A stretch of DNA of 64,000 nt from NCBI RefSeq assembly GCF_014646095.1, contig NZ_BMMU01000012.1, positions 124,001 through 188,000 on the forward strand. Reading direction: 5' to 3'. Source of the DNA: Streptomyces lacrimifluminis (lineage in GTDB: Bacteria; Actinomycetota; Actinomycetes; Streptomycetales; Streptomycetaceae). Shown here one piece after another: positions 25,910 to 34,967 of this stretch. How positions within the stretch are numbered: the stretch's first letter is position 1; every line of letters begins with the position of its first letter. The notes beneath the pieces were generated by a model. That model searched no databases. It had not been told where the DNA came from and worked only from the letters and a program-made list of their open reading frames with translations. A program made the position numbers and the translations under genes.

Positions 25910-26635
25910 TCAGCGTTGCTGGGCCACCACGACCCACTTCGAGGGCAGCACGATGCGGGTTCCGTCCGCCGTGTACTCGGTGGTGGTGAGCGGGAGCTCG
26001 CCGCTCCCGAGGACCTGCAGGCCCGCCGCGCTCAGGTAGACGGGCAGCGCCGAGTCCGCCACCTCGCCGGGCGCGATGCCGTGCTCGAGGACCGGACGCA
26101 GCTTCGGCGGCGGGCCCTCGGTGCTCTGGGCGAGGCCCATCAGGATGGGGCGCGCGTCCTGCGACAGCTCGACCAGAAAGGCCCGGCCGCGCTGTCCTAT
26201 GAGGGTCGCGATGCCGTCGACGAGGGTCTGCCGGTCGTCGGCGTCGCACTGGTGGAGGACCCCGCGCATGTACACGTTGGCGTCGCCGAGCTTTGCGTGC
26301 AGTTCCTCGACCTCGCTCTTCTCGGCACAGTCGAGCAGTTCGTACTCGGCTGCGCCCTCCGGGTCGGCCTCGCGGGCGCGCTCGAGTGCCGCGGGCGAGA
26401 GATCGGCGCCGACGACCCGGGTGAACCGGTCCGTGAGGAACCGGGTCTGGGTGCCGTTGCCACAGCCGAGGTCCAGCAGGGGCAGCTCGAAGTCCGCGAG
26501 GTGCGGTTCGTAGACGGCGAGGTGGAGCCCGACGGTCAACATCGGCTCCGAGTCCCAGAAGACGGCACCCTGTCCATGGGGGGCCTCGCGCCAGAAGCCC
26601 TCCCAGGCCTCCCTGTACCGACTCGTCACGCTCAT
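25910..26635 (-). CDS. Class I SAM-dependent methyltransferase
   Basis: A 241-residue methyltransferase. It has LPLLDLGCGNGTQTRFL (motif I, about 51-67), VVGADLSPAALERARE and EYELLDCAEKSE before a long variable C-terminal half (YMRGVLHQCDADDRQTLV, WVVVAQQR). The N-terminal WEGFWREAPHGQGAVFWD is typical of thiopurine- or tellurite-resistance-like methyltransferases acting on small molecules. Substrate unknown. GGGGAG six bases before the ATG at 26635 fixes the start over the TTG two codons upstream. Confidence 0.8.
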   Translation of the reverse strand: MSVTSRYREAWEGFWREAPHGQGAVFWDSEPMLTVGLHLAVYEPHLADFELPLLDLGCGNGTQTRFLTDRFTRVVGADLSPAALERAREADPEGAAEYELLDCAEKSEVEELHAKLGDANVYMRGVLHQCDADDRQTLVDGIATLIGQRGRAFLVELSQDARPILMGLAQSTEGPPPKLRPVLEHGIAPGEVADSALPVYLSAAGLQVLGSGELPLTTTEYTADGTRIVLPSKWVVVAQQR

Positions 26636-26837
26636 GCCCAACTCCCCAGGGTGCGACGGCTGCCCGTCCGAGGGGACGGGCCAGTTCGGTCTACCGTGCC
26701 CCGGTTACGCCCACAAGCGCGCCGTGCATACCTTCACGGCTCGTTCGAGAGGTGTACGCCGGTGTGCGCCTCGCACGCCTCCCCGGCCCGCGGCACCATC
26801 AATCCAAGCACAGGGCACCGACACCGCCGACGGGGTG

Positions 26838-29300
26838 TCAGCGTCGCCGCGGCAACGTGAGTTCGAACCACACGGTCTTGCCCGCACCCGTACGGCTCGC
26901 CCCCCACTCCCGGGCCAGCGTGCTCACCACGCGCAGCCCCCGGCCGAACTCTGCCATGGGCTCGGTGCTGAGCAGCGTGGGCAGGGTGTGATCGTCGTCG
27001 TCCACCTCGCACAGCAGCGTCTCGCCGCGCACGAGCCGCAGTTCGACAGGACGCCCGTGGGAGTGCCGTACGGCGTTGGTGACGAGTTCGCCGACCAGCA
27101 GCTCGGCGCTGTCCACCAGCCGCGCCAGGCCCCAGTCGTGGAGCTGTTCACGGACCACGGCACGAGCCCGGCCGACCTCGGCCGGGTCGAGGGCGAGCCG
27201 CCATTCGGCGACATCGTCCGGTTCGATGCCGTTGAGCCGGGTCATCAGCAGCGCGACGTCGTCCTTGCGGCCTCCGCGTACGTTCAGGGCTCGGATGATC
27301 GTGTCGCAGGCGTCGTCCATGGAGGCGGCCGGGTGGGCGGCGGACTCGCAGAGCGTCGCCAGGCCCACGCCGATGTCCTCCCCGCGCACCTCGACCAGGC
27401 CGTCGGTGCACATCACGAGCCGGTCGCCGGGCTCCACGCGCACGCGTACCGCCTCGAAGGGCACTCCGCCGACGCCGATGGGCGCACCGGTGGGCAGGTC
27501 GAGCAGCTCGCTCCGGCCGTCCACCGCGCGGACCAGCACGGGCGGGATATGGCCCGCGTTGGCGAGGTGCAGCTCGCTCGCGATCGGGTCGTAGACGGCG
27601 TAGAGGCAGGTCGCGAGATAGGTGTCGCCGAGGCGCTGGGCGAGGTCGTCGAGGTTGCGCAGGAGCTGGGCGGGCGGCAGGTCCAGCGCGGCCATGGTCT
27701 GGACGGCCGTACGCAACTGGCCCATCATCGCGGCCGAGTTGAGGCCGTGTCCCATGACGTCGCCGACGACGAGGGCGGTGCGGGCGCCCGGCAGTTTCAC
27801 GGAGTCGAACCAGTCGCCGCCCACCCGGCCCAGCAGTGTGCCGGGCAGATAGCGGGTGGCGATGTCACAGCCGGCCATGCGCGGCGGGATCTGCGGCAGC
27901 ATGCTGTCCTGGAGGGTCTCGGCGACGCTCTCCTGGTAGGTGTACATGCGCGCGTTGTCAAGCACAAGGCCCGCACGGGCGGCGAGTTCGGCGCCGGTGA
28001 CGCGGTCCATGTCGTTGAACTCGACGCGCTCCGGGTGGCGCAGCAGGATCATGAAGCCGAGGACGACGTTGCGTGCCTTCAGCGGGACGACCAGCATGGA
28101 GCGGCCCGTGATCAGCGGCCGGATGTCACGCTTCTCGAACTGCGAGGCGATTCGGTGCCCCATCTGTTCGCTGATGCGCGGCACGAGGACGGGCTGACCG
28201 CTGGTCATGCACTGGAAGAACGGGGTGTGCGCCGGGAACGGCATGGCCTCGCCGACCGGTACGACGTCGTCCCAGCGGCCCGGTTCGTCGGTGTGCTCAA
28301 GGGCGACACGGTGCCACATCGTCGTCGTGTCGGGCACCCCGTCGGGGAACCCCTCGCCCGCGACGACCTGTTCGCGCAGATAGGTGCCCGCCACGTCCGT
28401 GAAGCGGGGTACGACGGCCCTGCTGACCTCGATGATGGTGCGGGAAAGGTCGAGCGAGGTGCCGATGCGCCCGCTGACGTCGTTGAGGAACTCCAACCGC
28501 TCGCGCACTGCCGCGTGTTCGAGGTCCTCGACGTCGTCCCGCAGGTCCTCGGGCAGGGGTTCGCCCGCTTGCACCGCGCGGGCCGCCCGCTCCCGGCGGG
28601 CCTTGCGCTCGGCGCGCCGGGGCACACCCCAGTCGGGGGTGACCGGGACCAGGTCGTTCTGGCTGAACTCCAGGACGGGATAGCCCAGTTCGAGGATCTG
28701 GGCGACGATGCGGGCGCTCTCCCCCACGCTCATGCTGGGCAGGATCTCGGGGAGCCTGCGGGCGAGTTCGTCGGCGCCCGGGAAGTCCGTGTGCAGGGCG
28801 AATCCGGGGGCGATGCGCTCGACGACGACCTCGTCGCCCTCCTGGCGCAGCACGTCGGTGTCGGCGGCCAGCACGAGGAGACGCTCGTGGCCCGGGCCCA
28901 CCAGGGGGTAGGCCCACCACAGCACATCGACGCGGTCGCCGTCGCTGCCGGGCACCGCGAGACGGGCGCGGCCCGCGGCCCGGTAGGCGAGCCGGCCGTC
29001 GAGGGAGGACTCCAGGTCGGGCCCGAGGCCGTCGTCGACCCCGTACGGGGTGGTGTCCTCGTCGTCGGCGTCGGGGAGTGCCCCGGAGACGGGCAGCAGA
29101 TCGACGGCGGGCTGGCCGAGGGCCTCCTCCTTGGACGCGCCGAACAGGCGCCGCGCGCCCCGGCTCCAGTGCGAGACCAGGCCTTCGCGGTCGACCACGA
29201 CCACGGCCAGCGGGATACGGCCCGCCGCGGCGTACTCCGCCGGAGCGCTCTCCTCAGCTCCGCGGCTGGGAGGCGCGCCCGTCTCGGTGCCACGATCCAT
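26838..29300 (-). CDS. SpoIIE-type PP2C phosphatase with PAS, GAF and ATPase domains
   Basis: An 820-residue signalling protein. A PAS domain comes first (about 25-150, IPLAVVVVDREGLVSHWSRGARRLFG, split here). A GAF domain follows (about 270-420). The PP2C phosphatase is at about 440-660, with VGGDWFDSVKLPG and VGDVMGHGLNSAAMMGQL. A HATPase_c_2 serine-kinase-like domain closes it (about 690-815, VGELVTNAVRHSHG and GRGLRVVSTLAREWG). The class controls anti-sigma or anti-anti-sigma partners by phosphorylation in response to small signals, and Streptomyces genomes encode many. No partner lies beside it, so the target may be encoded elsewhere. GAAGAAGGGG precedes the ATG at 29300. Confidence 0.9.
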   Translation of the reverse strand: MDRGTETGAPPSRGAEESAPAEYAAAGRIPLAVVVVDREGLVSHWSRGARRLFGASKEEALGQPAVDLLPVSGALPDADDEDTTPYGVDDGLGPDLESSLDGRLAYRAAGRARLAVPGSDGDRVDVLWWAYPLVGPGHERLLVLAADTDVLRQEGDEVVVERIAPGFALHTDFPGADELARRLPEILPSMSVGESARIVAQILELGYPVLEFSQNDLVPVTPDWGVPRRAERKARRERAARAVQAGEPLPEDLRDDVEDLEHAAVRERLEFLNDVSGRIGTSLDLSRTIIEVSRAVVPRFTDVAGTYLREQVVAGEGFPDGVPDTTTMWHRVALEHTDEPGRWDDVVPVGEAMPFPAHTPFFQCMTSGQPVLVPRISEQMGHRIASQFEKRDIRPLITGRSMLVVPLKARNVVLGFMILLRHPERVEFNDMDRVTGAELAARAGLVLDNARMYTYQESVAETLQDSMLPQIPPRMAGCDIATRYLPGTLLGRVGGDWFDSVKLPGARTALVVGDVMGHGLNSAAMMGQLRTAVQTMAALDLPPAQLLRNLDDLAQRLGDTYLATCLYAVYDPIASELHLANAGHIPPVLVRAVDGRSELLDLPTGAPIGVGGVPFEAVRVRVEPGDRLVMCTDGLVEVRGEDIGVGLATLCESAAHPAASMDDACDTIIRALNVRGGRKDDVALLMTRLNGIEPDDVAEWRLALDPAEVGRARAVVREQLHDWGLARLVDSAELLVGELVTNAVRHSHGRPVELRLVRGETLLCEVDDDDHTLPTLLSTEPMAEFGRGLRVVSTLAREWGASRTGAGKTVWFELTLPRRR

Positions 29301-29442
29301 GGCGCAGGCCCCTTCTTCCCACGGCTCCGCAAGATCTGTGCCGTCCTGACCACCGTACGGCGACGGTCGGTCGCGATGTGTGGCAATCCGGTAATTGGTC
29401 TCGGCCGTTCCGCTCCGGCGCACGGACGCGCGCCCCGCTCGC

Positions 29443-31827
29443 TCAGTCCTCGTACCCGAGCCGGACGTCCCGTTCCGTACGGCCGCCGCCGGCCACCTGG
29501 AGAACGGTGGCGACCGGCGGGTAACCGGAGGCGATGACCGTGTACTCGCCGGAGGCCAGGTCGACGAACCGGAACATGCCGTCGGCCGAGGTGGTGAGCG
29601 TGTCCACGACGTTGCCGGCCGGGTCGAGCAGGGTCACGCGCGCGTCCTCCAGGGGCCGTCCACCACCGGCCCGCACGGTGCCCTCCAGGAGGGCACCGCC
29701 CGCGAGTTCGACGTCCTGGCGGGTCTCCCGGGAGGCCCGCACGGTGACGGGGAGGGCGGCCGGACGGAACGCGGGCGCAGTGGCGGCGAGAGTGTACTCG
29801 CCGGCCACCAGCTCGGTGACGACGTACCGGCCTTCGTATCCGCTGCGGGTGGTGGCGACGACCTCGCCGTGCACATCGGTGAGCGTGACGGTGGCGTCCG
29901 GGACCGCGGTGCCGTCCGCGGTCAGCACCCGGCCCGCCAGGCGCCCCGCGCCGCCGAGGACGAGGTCCAGTTCGACGGGCCGTTCGCCGACGGTCACGGT
30001 GACCGCCTGCGGCTGGTGGCCGCCCGCCGCGGCGATCAGGACGTACGCGCCCGAGCCGGGCGTCGACAGCGTGTACCGCCCGTCCTCGGCGCTCGCGCCG
30101 CGCCCGATCTGCGTGCCCGTGACATCGATGAGGGTGAGCGCCGCGCGCGGTACGACGGTCCCGTCCGGGTGCTGGACGGTGCCGCACACCGGGATTCCGG
30201 CGGCGTACGACGCGCGGTCCCGCGGGATCGCCAGAGGCTCCGGGGATCCCGCGGAGTCGGGAGCGGCGGGGGCGGCGTGCTGGGACACCAGCGGTTTCTC
30301 CTTGAGGAAGCAGGCGATGAGCAGGCCGAGGACCAGCACCGGCACCAGGTACAGGAAGATGCGCGGCATGGCGTCGGCGTACGCCCTGATGTAGCTGTCG
30401 CGCAGCGCCGGGGGAAGCGCGTGGACGAGCTGCGGGGTGAGCGAGTCGGGCTCGGGCAGCCGGGCACCCGCGCGCGTGGGGAGGCTGTTCTCGAGGGACT
30501 CGGCGAGCCGGTTGGCGAAGAGGGTGCCGAAGATGGCGGCACCGACGCTGCCGCCGATCTGCCGGAAGTAGTTGTTTGCGCTGGTCGCGGTGCCCAGGTC
30601 GGCGGGGCGCACGGAGTTCTGCACGGCGAGGACCAGCACCGGCATCACCATGCCGATGCCTGCGCCGAGGACGGCCATCCAGAGGCTGTAGTGCAGCCGG
30701 GGCGTGTCCACTTCGAGGCGGGACAGCAGCCACATGCCGAGCACGGACAGGGCGCTGCCCAGGACCGGCCAGACCTTGTAGCGGCCGGTGCGGCTGATGA
30801 GCTGCCCGGAGACGATCGACGCGCCGACGATGCCGGCCATCATGGGCACCATCAGCAGACCGGACTCGGTGGCGGTGGCGCCGCCGACCATCTGGAGGAA
30901 GGTCGGCAGATAGCTGGCGGCCCCGAACAGCGCCACCCCGATCACCAGGCCCACCAGACCGGTGACGTTGAAGACGGAGTCCCTGAACAGCCGCAGGGGG
31001 ATGAGGGGTTCGGGTGCGAAGCGCTCGGCGACGACGAAGAGCACGGCGGCCACGGCCGCTCCGGCACCGAGTCCGAGGATCTCGCGCGAGCCCCACGCGT
31101 ACTCGGTGCCGCCCCAACTGGTCAGCAGCACCAGGCAGGTCGAGGCCACGGCGAGCAGCAGCGCCCCGAGGAGGTCGAGCCGGGCCTTGGCCGTGGGTTT
31201 CGGCAGCTTCAGCACGACGGTGACGACGGCCAGCGTCAGCAGACCGAACGGCACGTTGAACCAGAAGCACCACCGCCAGGAGAGGTGGTCGGTGAAGTAG
31301 CCGCCCAGGAGGGGCCCGGCGACCGAGGCGAGGCCGAACGCGGCGCCGATCAGGCCCATGAAGCGTCCGCGCTCGCGCGACGGCACGATGTCCGCGATGA
31401 TCGCCTGGACGCCGATCATCAACCCGCCCGCGCCGACGCCCTGGAGGGCGCGGAAGGCGATGAGCTGGTCCATGGTCTGCGACCGGCCGGCCAGCGCCGA
31501 GCCGACGACGAAGACGACGATCGCGAACTGGAAGACGCGCTTACGGCCGAGCAGATCGCCGAGTTTGCCGTAGATGGGCAGTCCGACGGTGGCGGTGAGC
31601 AGGTACGCGGTGATCGCCCAGGACATCCTGTCCAGGCCGTGCAGCTCCCCGACGATCTTCGGGAGCGCGGTGGCGACGATCATCTGTTCCAGAGCGGCGA
31701 GCAGCAGCGCGAGCATGAGCCCGAAGAACACCAACCGGACCTGGCGCGGGCCGAGTTGCGGAGGACCGGGCGGGGGTGGAGCGAGTGCGGTCGCCGGTTC
31801 GTCCTGCACCAGAGTGATCCCGCCCAC
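29443..31827 (-). CDS. MFS exporter (DHA2 type) with three C-terminal Cna-B-like domains
   Basis: A 794-residue protein. Residues 25-500 are a 14-helix drug:H+ antiporter 2 family transporter (motif A GLPIYGKLGDLLGRKRVF, motif C GAAFGLASVAGPLLGG). After the last helix (YLVPVLVLGLLIACFLKEK) come three repeats of about 80 residues, each with a carboxypeptidase-regulatory/Cna-B pattern (CGTVQHPDGTVVPRAALTLID, GRVLTADGTAVPDATVTLTD, EGTVRAGGGRPLEDARVTLLD; one residue more than 20 is not implied). In 14-helix exporters the C-terminus is cytoplasmic, an odd place for such beta-sandwiches. GAGGGGAG precedes the GTG at 31827. Exported compound unknown. Confidence 0.88.
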   Translation of the reverse strand: MGGITLVQDEPATALAPPPPGPPQLGPRQVRLVFFGLMLALLLAALEQMIVATALPKIVGELHGLDRMSWAITAYLLTATVGLPIYGKLGDLLGRKRVFQFAIVVFVVGSALAGRSQTMDQLIAFRALQGVGAGGLMIGVQAIIADIVPSRERGRFMGLIGAAFGLASVAGPLLGGYFTDHLSWRWCFWFNVPFGLLTLAVVTVVLKLPKPTAKARLDLLGALLLAVASTCLVLLTSWGGTEYAWGSREILGLGAGAAVAAVLFVVAERFAPEPLIPLRLFRDSVFNVTGLVGLVIGVALFGAASYLPTFLQMVGGATATESGLLMVPMMAGIVGASIVSGQLISRTGRYKVWPVLGSALSVLGMWLLSRLEVDTPRLHYSLWMAVLGAGIGMVMPVLVLAVQNSVRPADLGTATSANNYFRQIGGSVGAAIFGTLFANRLAESLENSLPTRAGARLPEPDSLTPQLVHALPPALRDSYIRAYADAMPRIFLYLVPVLVLGLLIACFLKEKPLVSQHAAPAAPDSAGSPEPLAIPRDRASYAAGIPVCGTVQHPDGTVVPRAALTLIDVTGTQIGRGASAEDGRYTLSTPGSGAYVLIAAAGGHQPQAVTVTVGERPVELDLVLGGAGRLAGRVLTADGTAVPDATVTLTDVHGEVVATTRSGYEGRYVVTELVAGEYTLAATAPAFRPAALPVTVRASRETRQDVELAGGALLEGTVRAGGGRPLEDARVTLLDPAGNVVDTLTTSADGMFRFVDLASGEYTVIASGYPPVATVLQVAGGGRTERDVRLGYED

Positions 31828-31950
31828 GTACCGCTCCCCTCGTCGCACCTACCGACAATTCCCGCTTTGGGCGACAACTGCGAGCAAGCGCGACGAGTTA
31901 CGGCGTACCGGTACATGGGGCGGAGATCCACTCGAACCGGTGAGGTGCGC

Positions 31951-31972
31951 AGGGGCGGGAGCCAACGCCCCT
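31951..31972 (-). terminator. Terminator-like hairpin after the SRPBCC gene
   Basis: AGGGGCG and CGCCCCT form a 7-bp stem with an 8-base loop, 30 bp past the SRPBCC stop on the minus strand. Short, without a T-run, so only tentative. Confidence 0.4.
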
Positions 31973-32002
31973 CAAAGGGTTGCCCCTTGAACTGCTTCTG
32001 AA

Positions 32003-32446
32003 CTACTTCTCCACCTCGGCCGCGAGCTTGTCGAGAAGGCCGTCGTAGATGCGGGCGAGACCCTTGGGGGCGAAGGTCCGCTCGAAGAAGCCGCCGATGC
32101 CGCCGGCGCCGTCCCAGACGCTGGTGACGACGACCCGCGACCTGCCCTCGCCGGCCGGGGTGACGCGCCAGGTGGTGACCATCGAGGAGTTGCGGTCCTT
32201 CTCGACGAGTTCCCCGTCGGTGGGTTCGCTGACCTCCAGCAGACAGTCCCGGACGCGCTTGCTGGTGGCCTGGAGCTTCCAGTGGACGAGCGTGCCCTCG
32301 CCGTCTCCGCCCTCGCGCACCTCGTACTCGCTGAACTGCTCCGGCATCACCTTCGCGCGGGTGCCGCTGTATTCGGCGAGGGCGTCGAACACCGTCTCCG
32401 CGTCCGCCGCGACGATGCGTTCCGTGGTGGCCTCGACCTGCGCCAT
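32003..32446 (-). CDS. SRPBCC-family protein
   Basis: A 147-residue START/Bet-v-1-fold protein (polyketide cyclase/CoxG-like). It starts VEATTERIVAADAETVFDALAEY, has YEVREGGDGEGTLVHWKLQ and ends RIYDGLLDKLAAEVEK, as is usual for the family that binds hydrophobic ligands in a central cavity. The ligand is unknown. GGAGGAACGCA sits directly before the ATG at 32446. Divergent from the radical SAM gene across about 170 bp that also holds the LexA-type box. Confidence 0.85.
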   Translation of the reverse strand: MAQVEATTERIVAADAETVFDALAEYSGTRAKVMPEQFSEYEVREGGDGEGTLVHWKLQATSKRVRDCLLEVSEPTDGELVEKDRNSSMVTTWRVTPAGEGRSRVVVTSVWDGAGGIGGFFERTFAPKGLARIYDGLLDKLAAEVEK

Positions 32447-32572
32447 TGCGTTCCTCCAGCAGCTGGTTCTTCGGGGGGTCGCGCTCAGCCAACCACCCCG
32501 CCACCCGGCCGCCCAAATCGGGGTCCCCGCGAGGAGCTTCACAAGACTCGAACATACGATCGCACGATCAAG

Positions 32573-32586
32573 AGAACATGTGTTCT
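32573..32586. promoter_or_regulatory. LexA/SOS box
   Basis: AGAACATGTGTTCT is a perfect 14-bp palindrome with the actinobacterial LexA core GAAC-N4-GTTC (32574-32585). It is centred about 38 bases before the radical SAM ATG. A partial half site, GAACATACGATCG, begins at 32550. TATTCT at 32586-32591 could be the -10 it blocks. Confidence 0.7.
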
Positions 32587-32617
32587 ATTCTGGGGTCAGT
32601 GCTACCGAGGAGGTGTC

Positions 32618-33664
32618 ATGCGCTGGGAGAACCTCACAGTGGAGTCCGGCCCCGCCGACGCCGCGTTGTTCGGCGCGGACGCGGTGACCACCCGTACCTT
32701 CGACTCCCCCGAGTTCCGCGGGATCACCTTCCACGAGATCCGGGCCCGTTCGATCATCAACCGGGTCCCCGGGGCCTCACGCATGCCGTTCGAATGGACG
32801 GTGAATCCCTACCGCGGCTGCACGCACGCGTGCGTGTACTGCTTCGCACGCAGGACGCACAGCTATCTGGACCTCGACACCGGTCTCGGCTTCGACTCCC
32901 AGATCGTCGTCAAGGTGAACGCCCCGGAGCTGCTGCGCCGCCAGCTCGGCTCCCGCAGCTGGCTCGGCGAGCACATCGCGATGGGCACCAACGTCGACTG
33001 CTACCAGCGCGCCGAGGGCCGCTACCGGCTGATGCCGGGCATCCTCACCGCCCTGCGCGACCACGCGAACCCCTTCTCCATCCTGACCAAGGGCACGCTG
33101 ATCCTGCGCGACCTCGACCTCCTGGTGCAGGCCTCCCGGGTCACGGATGTCGGCATCTCCGTCTCGGTCGGCTTCACCGACCCCGACCTGTGGCGCACGG
33201 TCGAGCCGGGCACCCCCGCTCCGGAACGGCGCCTGGACGTCGTACGCACACTGGGCGAGCACGGCATCGGCTGCGGGGTACTGATGGCCCCGGTGCTCCC
33301 CTTCCTCAGTGACGACCCGGCTCAACTGCGGGCCACCGTGCGGGCGATCGCCTCCTCCGGGGCGACCTCCGTGACCCCGCTGGTGCTGCATCTGCGTCCC
33401 GGTGCCCGCGAGTGGTACATGGCCTGGCTCGGGCATCACCATCCGCATCTGGTGCGCCGGTACGAGCGGTTGTACGCGGAGGGCGCCTACGCCCCCAAGT
33501 GGTACCAGCGCCGGATCACCCGCCAGGTCCACGACCTGGCCCAGGAGTACGGGATGGGCCCCACGCGCGCGGGGATGCCACGCAGGATTCCGGCACCCGC
33601 CGAGACCGACCCCGCCACGCCCGGGACCGAGGCCCCCGAGCCGGTCCAGCTGACCCTTCTCTGA
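32618..33664 (+). CDS. Radical SAM protein, Rv2578c family
   Basis: A 348-residue radical SAM protein. The iron-sulfur cluster motif is CTHACVYCFARRTH (CxxxCxxC, about 68-81), in a setting (NPYRGCTHACVYC) typical of the spore-photoproduct-lyase-like branch that includes mycobacterial Rv2578c. MGTNVDCYQRAEGRYRLMPGIL and FSILTKGTLILRDLDLL are family hallmarks. The C-terminus adds a short Pro/Glu-rich tail. Function is not established, but the family is linked to DNA repair. A perfect LexA box just upstream supports DNA-damage control. GAGGAGGTGTC precedes the ATG. Confidence 0.85.
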   Translation: MRWENLTVESGPADAALFGADAVTTRTFDSPEFRGITFHEIRARSIINRVPGASRMPFEWTVNPYRGCTHACVYCFARRTHSYLDLDTGLGFDSQIVVKVNAPELLRRQLGSRSWLGEHIAMGTNVDCYQRAEGRYRLMPGILTALRDHANPFSILTKGTLILRDLDLLVQASRVTDVGISVSVGFTDPDLWRTVEPGTPAPERRLDVVRTLGEHGIGCGVLMAPVLPFLSDDPAQLRATVRAIASSGATSVTPLVLHLRPGAREWYMAWLGHHHPHLVRRYERLYAEGAYAPKWYQRRITRQVHDLAQEYGMGPTRAGMPRRIPAPAETDPATPGTEAPEPVQLTLL

Positions 33665-33729
33665 AGGCCCCCGAACACGTCCGGCGGCCCGTCCGGCGGT
33701 GTGTCAGACCCATGGTCCACCATGGACCC

Positions 33730-34128
33730 ATGAGCGAGCTGACCAGAATTCCCGCCCCCGACGGCGTCGCCCCCGCCGCCGCGTACACCCATGTCGTCAT
33801 GGGCAGTGGCCGTTTCGTCGCCATCTCCGGCCAGCTCGCCCTGGACGAGGCCGGCGAAGTGGTGGGCAGGAGTGATCCGGCGGCGCAGGCCCGCCAGGTC
33901 TTCGAGAATCTGCACCGCTGTCTGGCCGCCGCCGGTGCCACCTTCGACGAGGTCGTCAAGCTCACCTAATTCGTCACGGACATGGCTCACCTGCCGGCCG
34001 TGCGCGCGGCTCGCGCGGAACACATACCCGACGACCGGTTGCCGGCGGCGTCGGCGGTCCAGGTGGTCTCGCTGGTGCGCCCGGAGTTCCTGATCGAGAT
34101 CGAGGCGTTCGCCGTGCTGCCCGCATAG
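33730..34128 (+). pseudogene. RidA-family gene with an internal TAA stop
   Basis: The frame encodes a 132-residue RidA/YjgF protein (RIPAPDGVAPAAAYTHVVMG, FVAISGQLALDEAGEVVG, QVFENLHRCLAAAGATFDEVVKLT) but codon 80, normally Tyr in KLTYFVTDM, is TAA (33967-33969). After it the frame continues in full homology (FVTDMAHLPAVRAARAEHIP, PAASAVQVVSLVRPEFLIEI) to TAG at 34126. RidA hydrolyses toxic enamine/imine intermediates. The lost part carries half of the trimer interface, so the protein is likely inactive. A single C-to-A change, or a sequencing error, would explain it. Confidence 0.8.
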
Positions 34129-34259
34129 TCCGGAGATCGCCGTACGTCCGCACGCGAGGCGATACGCCGGTGCCGATGCCAGGCACCGGCGCATGCTCCG
34201 GGCGGCCTCCGGGGGAACGATGTGCGGTACGTACGGGAACTGCTCGGCTGACCGACCGT

Positions 34260-34841
34260 TCACCTCTGCCTGGGGATGCGCGCCAGCGCGTGCACCGCCG
34301 CCTCGGCGAGGGCCGGGTGCGCCAGTGCCTCGTTCAGGACCGGTGCCGCCCGCCGGTCCCCGAGCGTGCCGAGCGCCTCCACACAGGCGAGCGCCACCCG
34401 CCGGTGGGGGTCATGCGGTTTCAGGCGGCGGGCCAGCGTGGTGATCAGCGCGGGCACGGACTCGGGGGCGCGCAGCTGGGCCAGCAGCCGGACCGGGTGC
34501 AGGGCGTAGGCGACGCGCAGTTCGTTGGTCGCGAGGGCGGCTGCCGCGCGAGCGGTGCGCGGATCGCCGAGGCGGGACAGGGCGTACGCGGCGGAGGCGC
34601 AGCGCTGCGGGTCACGGTGGTTGAGGAGAAGGACAAGGGCTTCGAAGGCTCGCCGGTCCCCCGCGAGTCCCAGCCGGAAGGCGGCCAACTCCCTGGCCCA
34701 CAGGGGCTGTCCGGGGGCGGTGAGGACATCGGCCAGCTCGTCGGGGTCTCCGGTCACCACCATGTGCTCGTACGCCTCCGAGGTTTCCCCTCCGGCCTCG
34801 GCCCGTAAGCGCTCCGTGAGTGATCGCAACTCTTCGTCCAT
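34260..34841 (-). CDS. HEAT-repeat protein
   Basis: A 193-residue all-helical protein with about five HEAT or PBS-lyase-like repeats (FEALVLLLNHRDPQRCASAA, YALSRLGDPRTARAAAALAT, VPALITTLARRLKPHDPHRR, VALACVEALGTLGDRRAAPV, LNEALAHPALAEAAVHALAR). Repeats of this type mediate protein contacts. Partner unknown. The ATG at 34841 starts the coherent protein (MDEELRSLTERLRAE), and the Shine-Dalgarno match is weak. Convergent with the broken RidA gene. Confidence 0.75.
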   Translation of the reverse strand: MDEELRSLTERLRAEAGGETSEAYEHMVVTGDPDELADVLTAPGQPLWARELAAFRLGLAGDRRAFEALVLLLNHRDPQRCASAAYALSRLGDPRTARAAAALATNELRVAYALHPVRLLAQLRAPESVPALITTLARRLKPHDPHRRVALACVEALGTLGDRRAAPVLNEALAHPALAEAAVHALARIPRQR

Positions 34842-34923
34842 GGTGCCGAGGTTAGGTGCGGGAGCGAGGCCGCGTGGGCAGGATCCCGGGACGCACATCA
34901 CAAGACCGGGGGCTGGCGCGCTC

Positions 34924-34967
34924 GTTACCCACCGGTTAAGCTCAGACGAGCGAGTTACCCACTCGCT
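34924..34967. promoter_or_regulatory. Repeat and palindrome cluster upstream of the hydroxyacyl-CoA dehydrogenase
   Basis: The 397-bp gap 34842-35238 has no gene. It carries two direct GTTACCCAC copies exactly 30 bp apart (34924 and 34954), the second inside the palindrome AGCGAGT-TACCC-ACTCGCT (34949-34967). The three-turn spacing suggests a two-site operator, perhaps for a TetR regulator. Inference from pattern only. Confidence 0.45.

Noticed and set aside
26634..29537. Plus-strand frame of 967 codons
   Set aside because: Shadow of the SpoIIE-type phosphatase gene, which has clear domains on the minus strand.
29395..32001. Plus-strand frame of 868 codons
   Set aside because: Shadow of the MFS exporter gene; composition is Gln/Glu/Gly-rich without domains.
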